Shown here piece after piece: positions 49,519-59,538 of a DNA stretch of 64,000 bases; position 1 is the stretch's first letter; each line of letters starts with the position of its first letter. The stretch spans positions 1,054,001 through 1,118,000 of the forward strand of contig NZ_CP093384.1 of assembly GCF_022655055.1 (NCBI RefSeq), read 5' to 3'. The position numbers were made by a program, and so were the translations under genes. The stretch is from Vagococcus sp. CY52-2 (GTDB lineage Bacteria; Bacillota; Bacilli; Lactobacillales; Vagococcaceae). The notes beneath the pieces were generated by a model that saw nothing but the letters and a program-made list of their open reading frames with translations, had not been told where the DNA came from and ran no database searches.

Positions 49519-50829
49519 CTCAAATAAAGTTAACGACTCTTTTGTCGCTTCAAGTGCTCTATTAGCAATTTGTGTGTAACGTTCTTTTTTATCACGAATT
49601 CTCTCTGGTAACTCTGGGAATAAACCAAAGTTTACATTCATTGGTTGGAAATGTTTACCAGATGTATGTGTGATATAGTGTGCCATACCACCAATCGCTG
49701 TTTCTTGTGGTAGTACGATTGGTTCTTTACCTTGGGCAAGTCTTGCAGCATTTCGTCCTGCTAAGATACCACTTGCTGCACTTTCAACATAACCTTCTAC
49801 ACCAGTCATTTGACCAGCAAAGAATAACGTTGGTTTCTTACGTGATTGGTAAGTTGGATCAAGTAATTCAGGTGAATTCATAAACGTATTTCGATGCATC
49901 ACACCGTATCTTACGATTTCTGCATGTTCTAATCCTGGAATCATTTGAATAATACGTTTTTGTTCACCCCATTTTAAGTGCGTTTGGAATCCAACAATAT
50001 TATAAAGTGACGCTGCTGCGTTATCTTGTCGAAGTTGAACAACTGCATATGGACGTTTACCTGTTTTTGGATCTTCTAATCCAACTGGTTTCAACGGACC
50101 AAATGTCATTGTTTTTTCGCCACGATTTGCCATAACCTCAATTGGCATACATCCTTCAAAAAATTTTTCTTTTTCAAATGATTTTAAAGGCGCTACTTCT
50201 GCATTAACAAGCGCTTCTCTAAATGCATAGAACTCTTCTTTTGTCATAGGACAATTAAGATAAGCTGCTTCACCTTTATCATAACGAGATTTTAAATACA
50301 CTTTATCCATATCAATAGATGATTTTTCTATGATTGGTGCTGCTGCATCATAAAAATATAATCCTTCTGACTCAGTAAACTCTTTGATACTTTCAGCTAA
50401 AGGCTCACTTGTTAAAGGACCAGTCGCAATCACTGTAATACCTTCAGTTGGAATTTCAGTAATTTCTTCATGATGAATAGTAATGTTTGGATGATTTGAT
50501 ACTTGTTTTGTTACTTCTTCAGAAAAACTTTCTCTATCAACAGCTAACGCACCACCAGCAGGAACTTGAGTTTTATCTGCAGCTGCAATAATAACTGAAC
50601 CAAATTGTCTCATCTCTTCTTTTAATAAACCAGCAGCATTTGTAATACCATTTGCTCTTAAGGAGTTCGTACAAACTAATTCAGCAAATTGATCCGTGTG
50701 ATGTGCTGGAGTTTTTTTTATTTTTCTCATTTCATATAAATCAACTTGAGCTCCTGACTCTGCTGCTTGCCATGCTGCTTCACTTCCAGCTAGTCCTGCC
50801 CCAATAACCGTTACTCTATTCTCTGTCAT
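49513..50829 (-). CDS. trmFO: Methylenetetrahydrofolate--tRNA-(uracil-5-)-methyltransferase TrmFO
   Basis: Folate- and FAD-dependent enzyme making ribothymidine at position 54 of tRNA in Gram-positive bacteria. The FAD-binding [10 protein letters not shown] is at 9-18; [22 protein letters not shown] and the NCPMTKEEF segment are typical. 438 residues. AAGAGGTAA precedes the ATG. It follows topA after a hairpin; the order topA-trmFO-xerC is conserved. Confidence 0.97.
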   Translation of the reverse strand: MTENRVTVIGAGLAGSEAAWQAAESGAQVDLYEMRKIKKTPAHHTDQFAELVCTNSLRANGITNAAGLLKEEMRQFGSVIIAAADKTQVPAGGALAVDRESFSEEVTKQVSNHPNITIHHEEITEIPTEGITVIATGPLTSEPLAESIKEFTESEGLYFYDAAAPIIEKSSIDMDKVYLKSRYDKGEAAYLNCPMTKEEFYAFREALVNAEVAPLKSFEKEKFFEGCMPIEVMANRGEKTMTFGPLKPVGLEDPKTGKRPYAVVQLRQDNAAASLYNIVGFQTHLKWGEQKRIIQMIPGLEHAEIVRYGVMHRNTFMNSPELLDPTYQSRKKPTLFFAGQMTGVEGYVESAASGILAGRNAARLAQGKEPIVLPQETAIGGMAHYITHTSGKHFQPMNVNFGLFPELPERIRDKKERYTQIANRALEATKESLTLFEK

Positions 50830-50856
50830 TTAGTTACCTCTTTCTCAGTAATTAAG

Positions 50857-50884
50857 TAAAGGACAAGAGTGAGTTCTCTTGCCC
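50857..50884 (-). terminator. Hairpin after topA
   Basis: GGGCAAGAG and CTCTTGTCC form a nine-pair stem (one G-U) on the minus strand. The T tract is short and interrupted, so read-through into trmFO is likely. Confidence 0.5.
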
Positions 50885-50924
50885 TCCTATGCATTATACA
50901 CAATTTATAAAAAGAAACCTATCT

Positions 50925-53006
50925 TTATTTTTGCACGTCTTCTTGATAGTCACAGTTACTACAAATAATCTGCATACCACCACGAACTTTTTTCTGTACA
51001 AGATAGTGATTACACTTAGGACAGTCGCGTCCAATTGGTTTATCCCATGAGGTGAATTCACATTCAGGATATCGATCACATCCATAAAAAATACGATTTT
51101 TCTTCGTTTTCTTCTCGATGACATCACCTTTTTTACAGGTTGGACACGTTACACCGATTTTTTTCACAATCGCTTTTGTGTTTCGACAATCAGGGAAATT
51201 ACTACAAGCATAAAATTTCCCATATTTACCTAATTTAATCACCATTGGCGAGCCACATACTTCACAATCAAATCCTGCTGGTTCATCTTTAATCTGAATT
51301 TTTTCCATTTTTTCTTCGGCTGTTGATAATTCTTTTGAAAATGGATGATAGAATCGACTAATAACATCTACCCACTGTTCTTGGTGCTCTGCGATAGCAT
51401 CCAAATCTTTTTCCATCTCAGCAGTAAAGGTTGTATCAACAATTTGTGGGAAGTACTCACACATAATCGTATTCACAATTTCACCAAGTTCAGTCGGCTC
51501 AAAACGTCTAGCATTTAATTTAACGTAATAACGACGTTGAATCGTTTCAAGCGTTGGTGCGTATGTTGATGGACGTCCCACACCTTGCTCTTCCAATGTT
51601 TTAACCAGTGTTGCTTCACTGTATCGTGCTGGCGGTTGAGTAAAATGTTGTTTTGGTTCGATATCAACAGATTTAACAACGTCGCCTACCTCTAAATCAG
51701 GCAAGATATTATCTTTTTCTTCTTTCCCTTCATCTTTTCCCTCAACATAAACCTTCATAAATCCTGGGAATTTCACTTTAGAACCATTGGCTACAAAAAT
51801 GACACCATTTTGCGTTAAATCAACACGCATCGTATCCATAACTGCTGGTGACATTAAACTTGCTACCATACGTGACCAGATTAATGAATACAATTTAAAC
51901 TGGTCTTTATCCAAGTATTCTTTAATTGATTCAGGTGTACGCATCACACTTGATGGACGAATGGCTTCATGTGCGTCTTGCGCGCCTTCTGCTCTTTTCG
52001 CTGGCTTTTTCTTGGAATCAAAAAACTCTTGTCCATATGTCTCAACAATAAAATCATATGCTTCACTTTTAGCTGTATCCGACAGTCTTGTTGAGTCTGT
52101 TCTCATGTATGTTATTAAACCAACTGTCCCTTGACCTTTACCAAGTTTAATTCCCTCGTAAAGCTGTTGGGCTACCATCATGGTTTTTCTTGTTCTGAAA
52201 TTTAGTTTACGAGCAGCTTCTTGTTGCAAACTACTTGTTGTAAATGGATTAGCAGGGTTTCTTTTACGTTCTTTTTTCGTCACTTTAACAACATCATAAT
52301 CACGACCAGTTAATTTTTCCGTGATCTGTTTGACATCGTTCTCATTAGACAACTTCACCTTTTTCCCATCTACTCCATAAAAGTTAGCTGAGAATTTTGC
52401 CTTATTTTTTAAGAATGTTCCTAGAATACTCCAATACTCTTCTGGTTTAAATTGTCTAATCTCTTCTTCTCGGTCGATAATCATTTTTAATGCAACCGAC
52501 TGAACACGACCAGCACTTAATCCTTTTTTAACTTTCTTCCATAATAAAGGACTAATTGAATACCCAACCAGTCTATCTAAAATACGTCTTGCTTGTTGTG
52601 CATCGACTAAATCAATATTTATTTTTCTAGGTTCTTTAAACGCCTGTTTTACCGCTTCTTTGGTAATCTCGTTAAACACCACTCGATTATTATCTTCTAA
52701 GTCTAGCTCTAATATATGAGCTAAATGCCACGCAATCGCTTCCCCTTCACGGTCCGGATCGGCTGCGAGATAAACTTTTTCAGCTTTTTTGGCGTGTTTT
52801 TTTAAATCCCTAATGACAGGGCCTTTTCCTCTAATATTTATATAGTGAGGCTCAAAATTATTTTCAATATCAATACCCATTTTACTTTTAGGCAAGTCTC
52901 TAATATGCCCAACGCTTGCTACGACTTTATAGTTTTTACCGAGATATTTCTCGATTGTTTTAGCTTTAGCAGGGGATTCCACAATCACTAAATATTTGTA
53001 ACTCAT
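50925..53006 (-). CDS. topA: DNA topoisomerase I
   Basis: Type IA enzyme relaxing negative supercoils. The Toprim domain shows [18 protein letters not shown] and [15 protein letters not shown]. The catalytic Tyr is at 300 in [13 protein letters not shown]. Three C-terminal zinc ribbons are intact (CEVCGSPM...[15 protein letters not shown]...[15 protein letters not shown]...CSNC). 693 residues. AGAGGAAGAGGGG precedes the ATG. It has its own consensus promoter directly after dprA. Confidence 0.98.
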   Translation of the reverse strand: MSYKYLVIVESPAKAKTIEKYLGKNYKVVASVGHIRDLPKSKMGIDIENNFEPHYINIRGKGPVIRDLKKHAKKAEKVYLAADPDREGEAIAWHLAHILELDLEDNNRVVFNEITKEAVKQAFKEPRKINIDLVDAQQARRILDRLVGYSISPLLWKKVKKGLSAGRVQSVALKMIIDREEEIRQFKPEEYWSILGTFLKNKAKFSANFYGVDGKKVKLSNENDVKQITEKLTGRDYDVVKVTKKERKRNPANPFTTSSLQQEAARKLNFRTRKTMMVAQQLYEGIKLGKGQGTVGLITYMRTDSTRLSDTAKSEAYDFIVETYGQEFFDSKKKPAKRAEGAQDAHEAIRPSSVMRTPESIKEYLDKDQFKLYSLIWSRMVASLMSPAVMDTMRVDLTQNGVIFVANGSKVKFPGFMKVYVEGKDEGKEEKDNILPDLEVGDVVKSVDIEPKQHFTQPPARYSEATLVKTLEEQGVGRPSTYAPTLETIQRRYYVKLNARRFEPTELGEIVNTIMCEYFPQIVDTTFTAEMEKDLDAIAEHQEQWVDVISRFYHPFSKELSTAEEKMEKIQIKDEPAGFDCEVCGSPMVIKLGKYGKFYACSNFPDCRNTKAIVKKIGVTCPTCKKGDVIEKKTKKNRIFYGCDRYPECEFTSWDKPIGRDCPKCNHYLVQKKVRGGMQIICSNCDYQEDVQK

Positions 53007-53071
53007 GCCCCTCTTCCTCTCTTTTTTTACAATTTATACTTCTATATATACCACTTCGGCAATCGTTTATC

Positions 53072-53100
53072 ATATTAGCTATTGATTTCGTATTTGTCAA
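53072..53100 (-). promoter_or_regulatory. Strong promoter of topA
   Basis: Perfect TTGACA (53100-53095), 17 bases, TAATAT (53077-53072). It lies just after the dprA stop codon. Confidence 0.85.
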
Positions 53101-53106
53101 GGTTTT

Positions 53107-53964
53107 CTATAATTCTTCTAAAATATCTGAACTTGATTGAACACAGTTTGCCCCATCTTTAATAAGTAACAAACAACCTTCTGATTCCTTTATCAATGGA
53201 TTATTTGGAATAGCAAAAACACTTCTTCCTTCTTCTAATGCTAGTTGAGCTGTAATGAACGTACCACTTCTCTTTTTTGCCTCAACCACAAGTGTTCCCA
53301 ATGAAAGACCTGCGATGATTCGATTTCGTTCTGGAAAGTGATAAGGAAGTGGTGATTCATTAGGCAAATACTCTGTTATCACCAATTGATTTTGATACAT
53401 ATACTCCTGCAAGCGCTGATTTTCTTTAGGGTACACTCGATTTAATCCAAAGCCCAATACCCCAATTGTATTTCCTTGTCTTCGAATGGCTAGTTTATGA
53501 GCGAATGTGTCATTTCCTTTCGCTAATCCACTCACAATTGTCAAACACTGCTCTATGAAATCCGGCATCATTTTTTCAATTAGTTCTTTTCCAAATTCTG
53601 TTTGCTCTCTAGATCCAATAATAGATAACATTGGTGTACTTAATAATTCTTTTCTACCTTTGTAAAACAAAGCAATGGGTGGATTATAAATTTGTGATAA
53701 TAAATCAGGATAGTCTTTATCTAAAAAAGTAATCATGCCATATTGTTTTAGAAATAAAGAAAGGTCTTCCTCAGTTATTTTTTGACTGTCATTGAATGAT
53801 TTCACAAAGATTGGTTGGTATTTTGGTGGGATATTGGCTAATTTGATCATGGTCTCAAAACAATAATCATGTGGGTTATCCAATAAATAAGTTAATATCT
53901 TTAGTCGTCCGATATTTCCAATTCCTTTTGTATGCTTTAAACGAAAAACAACTAATTGATGCAT
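53107..53964 (-). CDS. dprA: DNA-processing protein DprA (Smf)
   Basis: Loads RecA on incoming single-stranded DNA during transformation. An N-terminal helical domain is followed by the Rossmann fold with IIGSREQTEFGKE, SGLAKGNDTFAH and GNTIGVLGFGLNRVYPKEN, then FPERNRIIAGLSLGTLVVEAKKRSG. 285 residues; no C-terminal winged-helix domain. I take ATG 53964 seven bases after AAAGGAG. It lies in a run with lepB, rbgA and rnhB. Its presence does not prove competence; no com genes are in this window. Confidence 0.95.
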   Translation of the reverse strand: MHQLVVFRLKHTKGIGNIGRLKILTYLLDNPHDYCFETMIKLANIPPKYQPIFVKSFNDSQKITEEDLSLFLKQYGMITFLDKDYPDLLSQIYNPPIALFYKGRKELLSTPMLSIIGSREQTEFGKELIEKMMPDFIEQCLTIVSGLAKGNDTFAHKLAIRRQGNTIGVLGFGLNRVYPKENQRLQEYMYQNQLVITEYLPNESPLPYHFPERNRIIAGLSLGTLVVEAKKRSGTFITAQLALEEGRSVFAIPNNPLIKESEGCLLLIKDGANCVQSSSDILEEL

Positions 53965-54015
53965 AAAAAAACTCCTTTGCGCTATTTTTAACAACATACG
54001 CAAAAGAGTGTTATT

Positions 54016-54783
54016 TTAGTTTATCATGCTTTTGATTGGTTCAAATGATTTTCGATGTATTTTAGTAATGCCTTGTTTGTTTAATTGGTCTAAATGCTCT
54101 TTCGTCCCATAACCAGCATTTTTTGCAAATCCGTAACCAGGATACTCTTTATCATAATCCATCATTAGATGATCTCTTGTTACTTTTGCTATAATACTTG
54201 CACTAGCAATGGAAATACTATTCGCATCTCCTTTAATAATACTCTCTTGCGGAATATCAAGTGGTAACGACATAGCATCTATCAACAAACAATCTGGCGA
54301 GACAGTCAATTGATTGACGGCTTCTATCATGGCTAATTTCGTTGCTTCATATATATTGACAGAATCAATGACCTCTTCATTCATGATTCCTATACCAATT
54401 GACACAGCTTGTTCTTGAATTTTATCAAAAAATTCTTCACGCTTTTTTAAAGATAACTGCTTAGAATCATTAATACCAATACCATCAAAATCATCCGGTA
54501 ATACAACCGCCGCCGCAACTACTGGACCAGCTAAAGGACCACGTCCTACTTCATCAATTCCGACAATAACATTATGTCCTTGTACTCTTGCTTTTTTTTC
54601 ATAACGAGTCATTGCAATAAAATGTTCTTTTAATGCTTGTTGCTTTTGTAACCTTTTTTTCGTTTGATCAATAATTTTTTGAACTCCTTTGCGCTCATCT
54701 TGTTGATATTGAGCAAATAAGTCATCCTTTTCATCGGTAACAAAAGAAAATTTTTCTTTAATGGATTGAATTGTCTCACTCAT
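54016..54783 (-). CDS. rnhB: Ribonuclease HII
   Basis: Removes RNA from RNA-DNA hybrids and single ribonucleotides misincorporated in DNA. The active site GIDEVGRGPLAGP (about 75-87) is intact and preceded by a helical N-terminal extension found in Firmicutes proteins. Later blocks are INDSKQLS, GDANSISIASASIIAKVTRD and GYGFAKNAGYGTKEH. 255 residues. The start at ATG 54783 overlaps the rbgA end by eight bases, with TTGAGGA upstream. Confidence 0.97.
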   Translation of the reverse strand: MSETIQSIKEKFSFVTDEKDDLFAQYQQDERKGVQKIIDQTKKRLQKQQALKEHFIAMTRYEKKARVQGHNVIVGIDEVGRGPLAGPVVAAAVVLPDDFDGIGINDSKQLSLKKREEFFDKIQEQAVSIGIGIMNEEVIDSVNIYEATKLAMIEAVNQLTVSPDCLLIDAMSLPLDIPQESIIKGDANSISIASASIIAKVTRDHLMMDYDKEYPGYGFAKNAGYGTKEHLDQLNKQGITKIHRKSFEPIKSMIN

Positions 54784-55627
54784 GAAGCATATCCTCAACT
54801 CTATCTAGTGTGTACTTACCCAAACGTCCATCTCGAATTTCTTGAACGATCATAACACTACCTCGCTCATAATCTTCTTGGAATCCTCTTTTTTTAGTAA
54901 TTAACATTAATTTATCAACTTGATTTAATGTCATGTCTTCATCCGTTAATTTATATCGCTCTTGTAATTGTTCAGGATAAAATTCATTAAAAAATTCTAA
55001 GCCATATAATGCTAAATCGTCCATATGTAATAAAGCATCTTTGATGGCACCTGTTAAGGCTAATTTTTTTCCAATCTCTTTATCTTCAAATTTGGGCCAC
55101 AAAATTCCTGGGGTATCTAACAACTCTAAATCTTTTCCAGTTTTTAACCATTGTTGTCCTTTAGTTACTCCAGGCATATTACCTGTTTTCGCCATATTTT
55201 TATTCGCTAAGCGATTTAATAGCGTTGACTTACCAACATTAGGAATCCCAATGCACATCGCGCGAACTGGTCTAGGTTTCATCCCGCGAGCTGCTTGTTT
55301 AGCAATTTTTTCTGCTAAAATTTCTTTAACTTTTGGTGTAATTTTATTGATTCCTTTTCCTTGATTCGCATTAATAGCTAAACAATGAATCCCATGAGAA
55401 GCAAAATAATCATGCCATCTTTGTGTTTCTTTTACATCCGCTAAATCTGATTTATTCAACAACATCAATCTTGGCTTTTGTTGGATTAACGAATCCAACA
55501 TAGGATTTCGACTTGAAATAGGCAGCCTTGCATCGACTATCTCTAAAACAATATCCACTAATTTTAACTTTTCTGCAACCTCACGTCTTGCTTTTGCCAT
55601 ATGACCTGGAAACCATTGAATTGTCAT
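54776..55627 (-). CDS. rbgA: Ribosome biogenesis GTPase YlqF/RbgA
   Basis: Circularly permuted GTPase needed for late 50S assembly. The motif order is permuted as expected: G4 NKSD at 58-61, G1 GIPNVGKST at 127-135, G3 DTPG at 171-174. The N-terminus IQWFPGHMAKA is diagnostic. 283 residues. AAAGGAG precedes the ATG. It lies between lepB and rnhB, its usual neighbours. Confidence 0.97.
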   Translation of the reverse strand: MTIQWFPGHMAKARREVAEKLKLVDIVLEIVDARLPISSRNPMLDSLIQQKPRLMLLNKSDLADVKETQRWHDYFASHGIHCLAINANQGKGINKITPKVKEILAEKIAKQAARGMKPRPVRAMCIGIPNVGKSTLLNRLANKNMAKTGNMPGVTKGQQWLKTGKDLELLDTPGILWPKFEDKEIGKKLALTGAIKDALLHMDDLALYGLEFFNEFYPEQLQERYKLTDEDMTLNQVDKLMLITKKRGFQEDYERGSVMIVQEIRDGRLGKYTLDRVEDMLHE

Positions 55628-55639
55628 ACCATTACTCCT

Positions 55640-56185
55640 TTAGTCTTTAATTATTTTTATATCTTGAATTGGATAATACACTAATCTTGCCTTTCCTATG
55701 ATTGAATAGGAAGAAATCGTTCCAAAAGAGCGACTATCTTTACTGACACGTCTGTTATCCCCCATAACAAAATACTGATCTTTAGGGATTGTTTTCGTAC
55801 CGATTAAATCCTTTGAATCAAAATCTGATGTTAACACATATTCATTCTTTTTTTTCTTAATATCTTTTAAAAATGTTTCTTCCACTAATTTATTGTTAAT
55901 GTATAAACTATCATTTTTATAGACAATGTGATCTCCTGGTAATCCAATAACACGTTTAACATAAGTATTACCATCCGGAGCATGAAACACAATGATATCA
56001 AAGCGATTGACTGTAGAAAAGTTTTCAACTACGACAAAATCATGCTCTTTCAACGTAGGAGACATAGAATTTCCTGTCACCTCTAATGGAACAAATATAA
56101 ACGCTCGCATGATAAAAATAATCACCGTACATAGTACAAACATTTTAATCCAGTGCCACAGTATTTCAACAATCTTTTTCTCCAT
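55640..56185 (-). CDS. lepB: Signal peptidase I
   Basis: Membrane serine protease removing Sec signal peptides. One N-terminal membrane helix (about 12-33) is followed by the catalytic S40 in GNSMSPTL and K77 in TYVKRVIGLPGD. The C-terminal boxes FVMGDNRRVSKDSRSFG are complete. 181 residues, the short single-helix Gram-positive type. GGAGAGTAGGTGA precedes the ATG. A separate leader region lies between it and the ctpA terminator. Confidence 0.97.
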   Translation of the reverse strand: MEKKIVEILWHWIKMFVLCTVIIFIMRAFIFVPLEVTGNSMSPTLKEHDFVVVENFSTVNRFDIIVFHAPDGNTYVKRVIGLPGDHIVYKNDSLYINNKLVEETFLKDIKKKKNEYVLTSDFDSKDLIGTKTIPKDQYFVMGDNRRVSKDSRSFGTISSYSIIGKARLVYYPIQDIKIIKD

Positions 56186-56265
56186 ACGTCACCTACTCTC
56201 CAAATACCATGATATAAAAAAATCCTTTAAAATACCACATAAATTCGTTATCTTTCCTGTTTCCT

Positions 56266-56298
56266 TAAAAAAAGACTAGTTTTCACTAGTCTTTTTTT
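56266..56298 (-). terminator. Terminator after ctpA
   Basis: AAAAAAGACTAGT and its complement around a four-base loop. The stop codon of ctpA lies inside the stem; a T run follows on the minus strand. Confidence 0.88.
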
Positions 56299-57728
56299 AA
56301 CGTTTCAATCGCTTTTTCATATTGAACATCATGATTTTTCCAATACTCAACAATTTGTTTTTCTAACTCTTTAACAGTTTTTTCATCCGCTGTACCTGTT
56401 ACTTCCAATTTGTTTTTTTCTTGGAAATTTTTTACAGCTTGTTCTGTTTTGTCATTATAAGTGTCGCTATCATCGACATCATAGCCTAATACTTTTAAAT
56501 ACTCATTAATTATTTTCACATTCTCATTGACTGCTCCTAGCTTATAAGTAAGAGTCGTGTCAATTAATTTATGTTGAATATAAGATGGTTTATCCACTTT
56601 TATCGTTGGTTCAACCCCTTTTTTATTAATCCATTTTCCACTTGGCGTTAACCATTTTTTGATAGTTAGTTTTATTTCTGCACCGTCATTCATTGGAATA
56701 ACTGTTTGAACGGTTCCTTTACCAAATGTTTTCGTTCCAACCACATCAATGTTGGCTGAATCAATAAATGCTCCTGCTAATATTTCAGACGCACTGGCAC
56801 TATTTTCATCCACTAATAAAACAGTTGGCTCAGTAATTTTGTCGCCACCATCAAGTTTTTTACTAGCTTTATGTTCTTCATCATCTTCTAATTTACTTTC
56901 AAATTTTACAATCGTTTGACCATCTTTTAAAAAGCGACTACTAATTTTTTCAACTTGATCTAGCATACCACCAGGGTTTCCACGAACATCAAGAACAAAT
57001 GATTTAGCTCCTTCTTTTCGAAGTTTCGTTATCATTTTATTAAACTCTTCTGATGTAGTTGAACTAAAACTACTAATAGAAATATACCCAATATCTTTAT
57101 TTTTTTCATCTATTTTTCCAGTAACAGATTCAACCGGAATAACATCTCTTGTAATAGTTACAGGAAACGTTTCCGCTCCACGTTTAATTTCTAATTTAAC
57201 ATCTGTTCCTTTTTCTCCACGAACCAATTTCACTACATCACTCAAGCTTTTCCCTTCAATACTTTTATCATCCACCTTTAAAATAGCATCACCTGTTTGA
57301 AGTTTAGCCTTTTCTGCTGGAGAATCTTTAATTGGAGGTTCTGCAACAGTGGGGAGATCATTGGTCATACTCATCACAGCTCCAATTCCTTCAAAATTTC
57401 CATTGATATCTTCTTCAAAACCTTTTGCTTCTTCAGCCGTAAAATACGTTGAATACGGATCATCAATCGCTGCTACCATGCCCTTCATAGCTCCTTCATA
57501 GAGCTTTTTAGAATCAACATCTTTTATGTAACCTTGTTGGATAAGAGTTGCCAAATCCGCAATATTATCCAAACCATCTTGTGTTGAAGCTGTTTGAACT
57601 CTGCCTTTAGATTCATAAATAAAAACAGTTCCCCCAATAGCCAAAATCGCGGTAATGACACTCGTTATAATATATTTGGTCAAAGAAACGGTTTTTTTAT
57701 TAGTATTATTATCTTTCATATTATGCAT
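56286..57728 (-). CDS. ctpA: Carboxyl-terminal processing protease (S41 family)
   Basis: Extracytoplasmic serine protease anchored by one membrane helix (about 16-38). A PDZ domain (about 100-185, LQTGDAILKVDDKSIEG) precedes the S41 core with the Ser-Lys pair in NSASASEILAGAF and FGKGTVQTVIP. A C-terminal peptidoglycan-binding domain (about 400-465) is appended. 480 residues. Likely processes cell-wall or surface proteins. The start is ambiguous: AAAGGAAG is three bases from ATG 57728 and twelve from the ATG three codons later. Confidence 0.94.
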   Translation of the reverse strand: MHNMKDNNTNKKTVSLTKYIITSVITAILAIGGTVFIYESKGRVQTASTQDGLDNIADLATLIQQGYIKDVDSKKLYEGAMKGMVAAIDDPYSTYFTAEEAKGFEEDINGNFEGIGAVMSMTNDLPTVAEPPIKDSPAEKAKLQTGDAILKVDDKSIEGKSLSDVVKLVRGEKGTDVKLEIKRGAETFPVTITRDVIPVESVTGKIDEKNKDIGYISISSFSSTTSEEFNKMITKLRKEGAKSFVLDVRGNPGGMLDQVEKISSRFLKDGQTIVKFESKLEDDEEHKASKKLDGGDKITEPTVLLVDENSASASEILAGAFIDSANIDVVGTKTFGKGTVQTVIPMNDGAEIKLTIKKWLTPSGKWINKKGVEPTIKVDKPSYIQHKLIDTTLTYKLGAVNENVKIINEYLKVLGYDVDDSDTYNDKTEQAVKNFQEKNKLEVTGTADEKTVKELEKQIVEYWKNHDVQYEKAIETLKKD

Positions 57729-57737
57729 ACACTTCCT

Positions 57738-57953
57738 TTATCTAGACGCTTCTTGATACATCACCCATAATTCATCAAATACATCCATATTTGGAACATA
57801 GTAAGCATTGGTTTCTAAATAATCAGAAATAGTATGATAATCCGTTTCTTGTTTTGGAAACTGGATGTCATCAAAAATATCTTCTGCTAATTTTGAAATC
57901 GCATCTTGTTCTAATTTTCCTCTGTGTCCTTGAATGTAATGATAAAAACTCAT
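57738..57953 (-). CDS. yozE: YozE family protein (SAM-like fold)
   Basis: Small conserved Firmicutes protein of unknown function, 71 residues. It starts SFYHYIQGHRGK and continues with ISKLAEDIFDDIQFPKQETDYHTIS and YLETNAYYVPNMDVFDELW, the DUF1250 pattern: a compact helical domain. AAAGGAG precedes the ATG. It lies 10 bases upstream of ctpA in the same unit. Confidence 0.9.
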   Translation of the reverse strand: MSFYHYIQGHRGKLEQDAISKLAEDIFDDIQFPKQETDYHTISDYLETNAYYVPNMDVFDELWVMYQEASR

Positions 57954-57966
57954 AAATGAACTCCTT

Positions 57967-58602
57967 TTATTTCTTATTATCTGATAAATATAAGTTAAAT
58001 CTTATTTGATCATTCACTAAATTAATTTGTTCTGCTTTTACACGCATTCCATTGGCTAATTTCATTTGTTTTAAATGAATTGTAATGTACTGTTCATCTG
58101 GATTAATTTCAATCCACTTAGGAAAATCAACCGAATGAGAAATATAGCTAATCATTGCAGGTATTGGAACACTTAATGTCCCAACAGTTAAATCCTTTGC
58201 CTTTAGTTGGACATCTCCATTAGCTAACACAAACGGCTCAAAATACAAATAGAAATGAGTATCATGTCCCAGTAATGAAAATGTCCCATCAATCAATGCA
58301 TCTTTATCTAAATGGAATGTATAGTCAACACCTGAGCTATCAAATAAATCTTTAATATAATAATTAATGGCTCGACTAGCTTGATCTTTTGTCATGGAGA
58401 CTTCCAAAATAGGATCTTTTAAATCAACAGTTGTCTCATTTTTAGAATCATATGTCATTCTTGGTGTACTAATACGATAACCCACTACAATCACTAATGA
58501 TAAAAGAATTGCGATTAAAGTAATAAAAGCCACTTTCCAAGGATTTTTAAAAAACTGTTTAACGTCTCTTTTCTCTTGATTATTTTTTTCTGTATCACTC
58601 AT
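57967..58602 (-). CDS. ypmS: YpmS family protein (DUF2140)
   Basis: Predicted secreted or membrane-anchored beta protein of unknown role, about 211 residues. A charged N-terminus is followed by one membrane helix (WKVAFITLIAILLSLVIVVGY) and an external domain with the family blocks VSMTKDQASRAINYYIKDL and GTFSLLGHDTHFYLYFEPF. I choose ATG 58602, since AGGAG is nine bases upstream. It sits between the ypmR-like hydrolase and yozE; the YpmR-YpmS pairing is conserved. Confidence 0.87.
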   Translation of the reverse strand: MSDTEKNNQEKRDVKQFFKNPWKVAFITLIAILLSLVIVVGYRISTPRMTYDSKNETTVDLKDPILEVSMTKDQASRAINYYIKDLFDSSGVDYTFHLDKDALIDGTFSLLGHDTHFYLYFEPFVLANGDVQLKAKDLTVGTLSVPIPAMISYISHSVDFPKWIEINPDEQYITIHLKQMKLANGMRVKAEQINLVNDQIRFNLYLSDNKK

Positions 58603-58614
58603 TAAATTCATCTC

Positions 58615-59484
58615 CTACTTAAGCCATTTATCTTTTGTCGATGCCATTTTAAGTTCAAATGCATTAGCAATAATTTGATACCCTAAATTATTCGGATGAA
58701 AGGTATCTTCAGATGAAATCAGATCATTAATCGATGCACTATTACTAGATTTAATGGTTTCTTTTTCCTCATCTGTGTTCGCAATTTCTGGAATACCTTG
58801 GTAAATATCATCGTTAATTGGGACAAAATAGGCATTGGATTGTTTTTGAACAAATTCTTGTGAACTTTTATTCCAATAGTCTACTATTTCTTGTAATTCT
58901 GTAATATCAGAAAAATTTAAATAAAATGGATTATATATCCCTAACTGATAAATTGGAGCATCAGGATTTAATGCTCTTATTTCAGCATACAGCTTTTCCA
59001 ATCTATCATAATATTTTTCTTTAGAACTATCCATTTTATTAACAGTCACTTTACTAAATAATTTTGGTTGAAGAGCTTGTAATAAATCATTTCCTCCAAC
59101 TGTTAGTAGTATAGCATTGGCATTTTTCACAGACTTTTGCATATCTTCATTTTTCTTTAATCGCTTCAATATTTGATCACTTCGATCACCTGATTTACCA
59201 AAATTTTCAGCTTGAAATACATCAACTGGATATGTATCAGACAAATCTTTTTGTAATAATGGTAAGTACCCACCAGAATTGGTTGTGTCACCTACCCCTT
59301 CAGTCAGTGAATCACCAATAGCACTTAAACGAATCATTTCTATTTTATTTGTCGATGATTTTGTTTCGCCACTCAAATGAATATTATCAGCTTTTGGAAT
59401 AAAGAATAGACCAATCATGCTACAAATAATAACTATTGCAGTAAAGAATAAAACATATTTCATGTGATATGTGATTTTTTTCAT
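58615..59484 (-). CDS. ypmR: SGNH/GDSL-family hydrolase (YpmR-like)
   Basis: Predicted extracytoplasmic esterase or lipase, 289 residues. A single N-terminal membrane helix (about 9-30) acts as a signal anchor. Block I is SAIGDSLTEGVGD with the catalytic Ser; block III TVGGNDLL holds the Gly and Asn of the oxyanion hole; block V TFHPNNLGYQ holds Asp-/His-like residues, with the catalytic His present. Substrate is unknown; wall or lipid acyl groups are possible. GAGGGG precedes the ATG. Confidence 0.9.
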   Translation of the reverse strand: MKKITYHMKYVLFFTAIVIICSMIGLFFIPKADNIHLSGETKSSTNKIEMIRLSAIGDSLTEGVGDTTNSGGYLPLLQKDLSDTYPVDVFQAENFGKSGDRSDQILKRLKKNEDMQKSVKNANAILLTVGGNDLLQALQPKLFSKVTVNKMDSSKEKYYDRLEKLYAEIRALNPDAPIYQLGIYNPFYLNFSDITELQEIVDYWNKSSQEFVQKQSNAYFVPINDDIYQGIPEIANTDEEKETIKSSNSASINDLISSEDTFHPNNLGYQIIANAFELKMASTKDKWLK

Positions 59485-59499
59485 TAAAACCCCTCATTT

Positions 59500-59526
59500 A
59501 AAAAAGCAGACCGTTTAGATCTGCTA
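59500..59526 (-). terminator. Terminator after degV
   Basis: AGCAGA and TCTGCT with a nine-base loop, followed by TTTTT on the minus strand. Confidence 0.65.
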
Positions 59527-59538
59527 TCTTTATTTTTT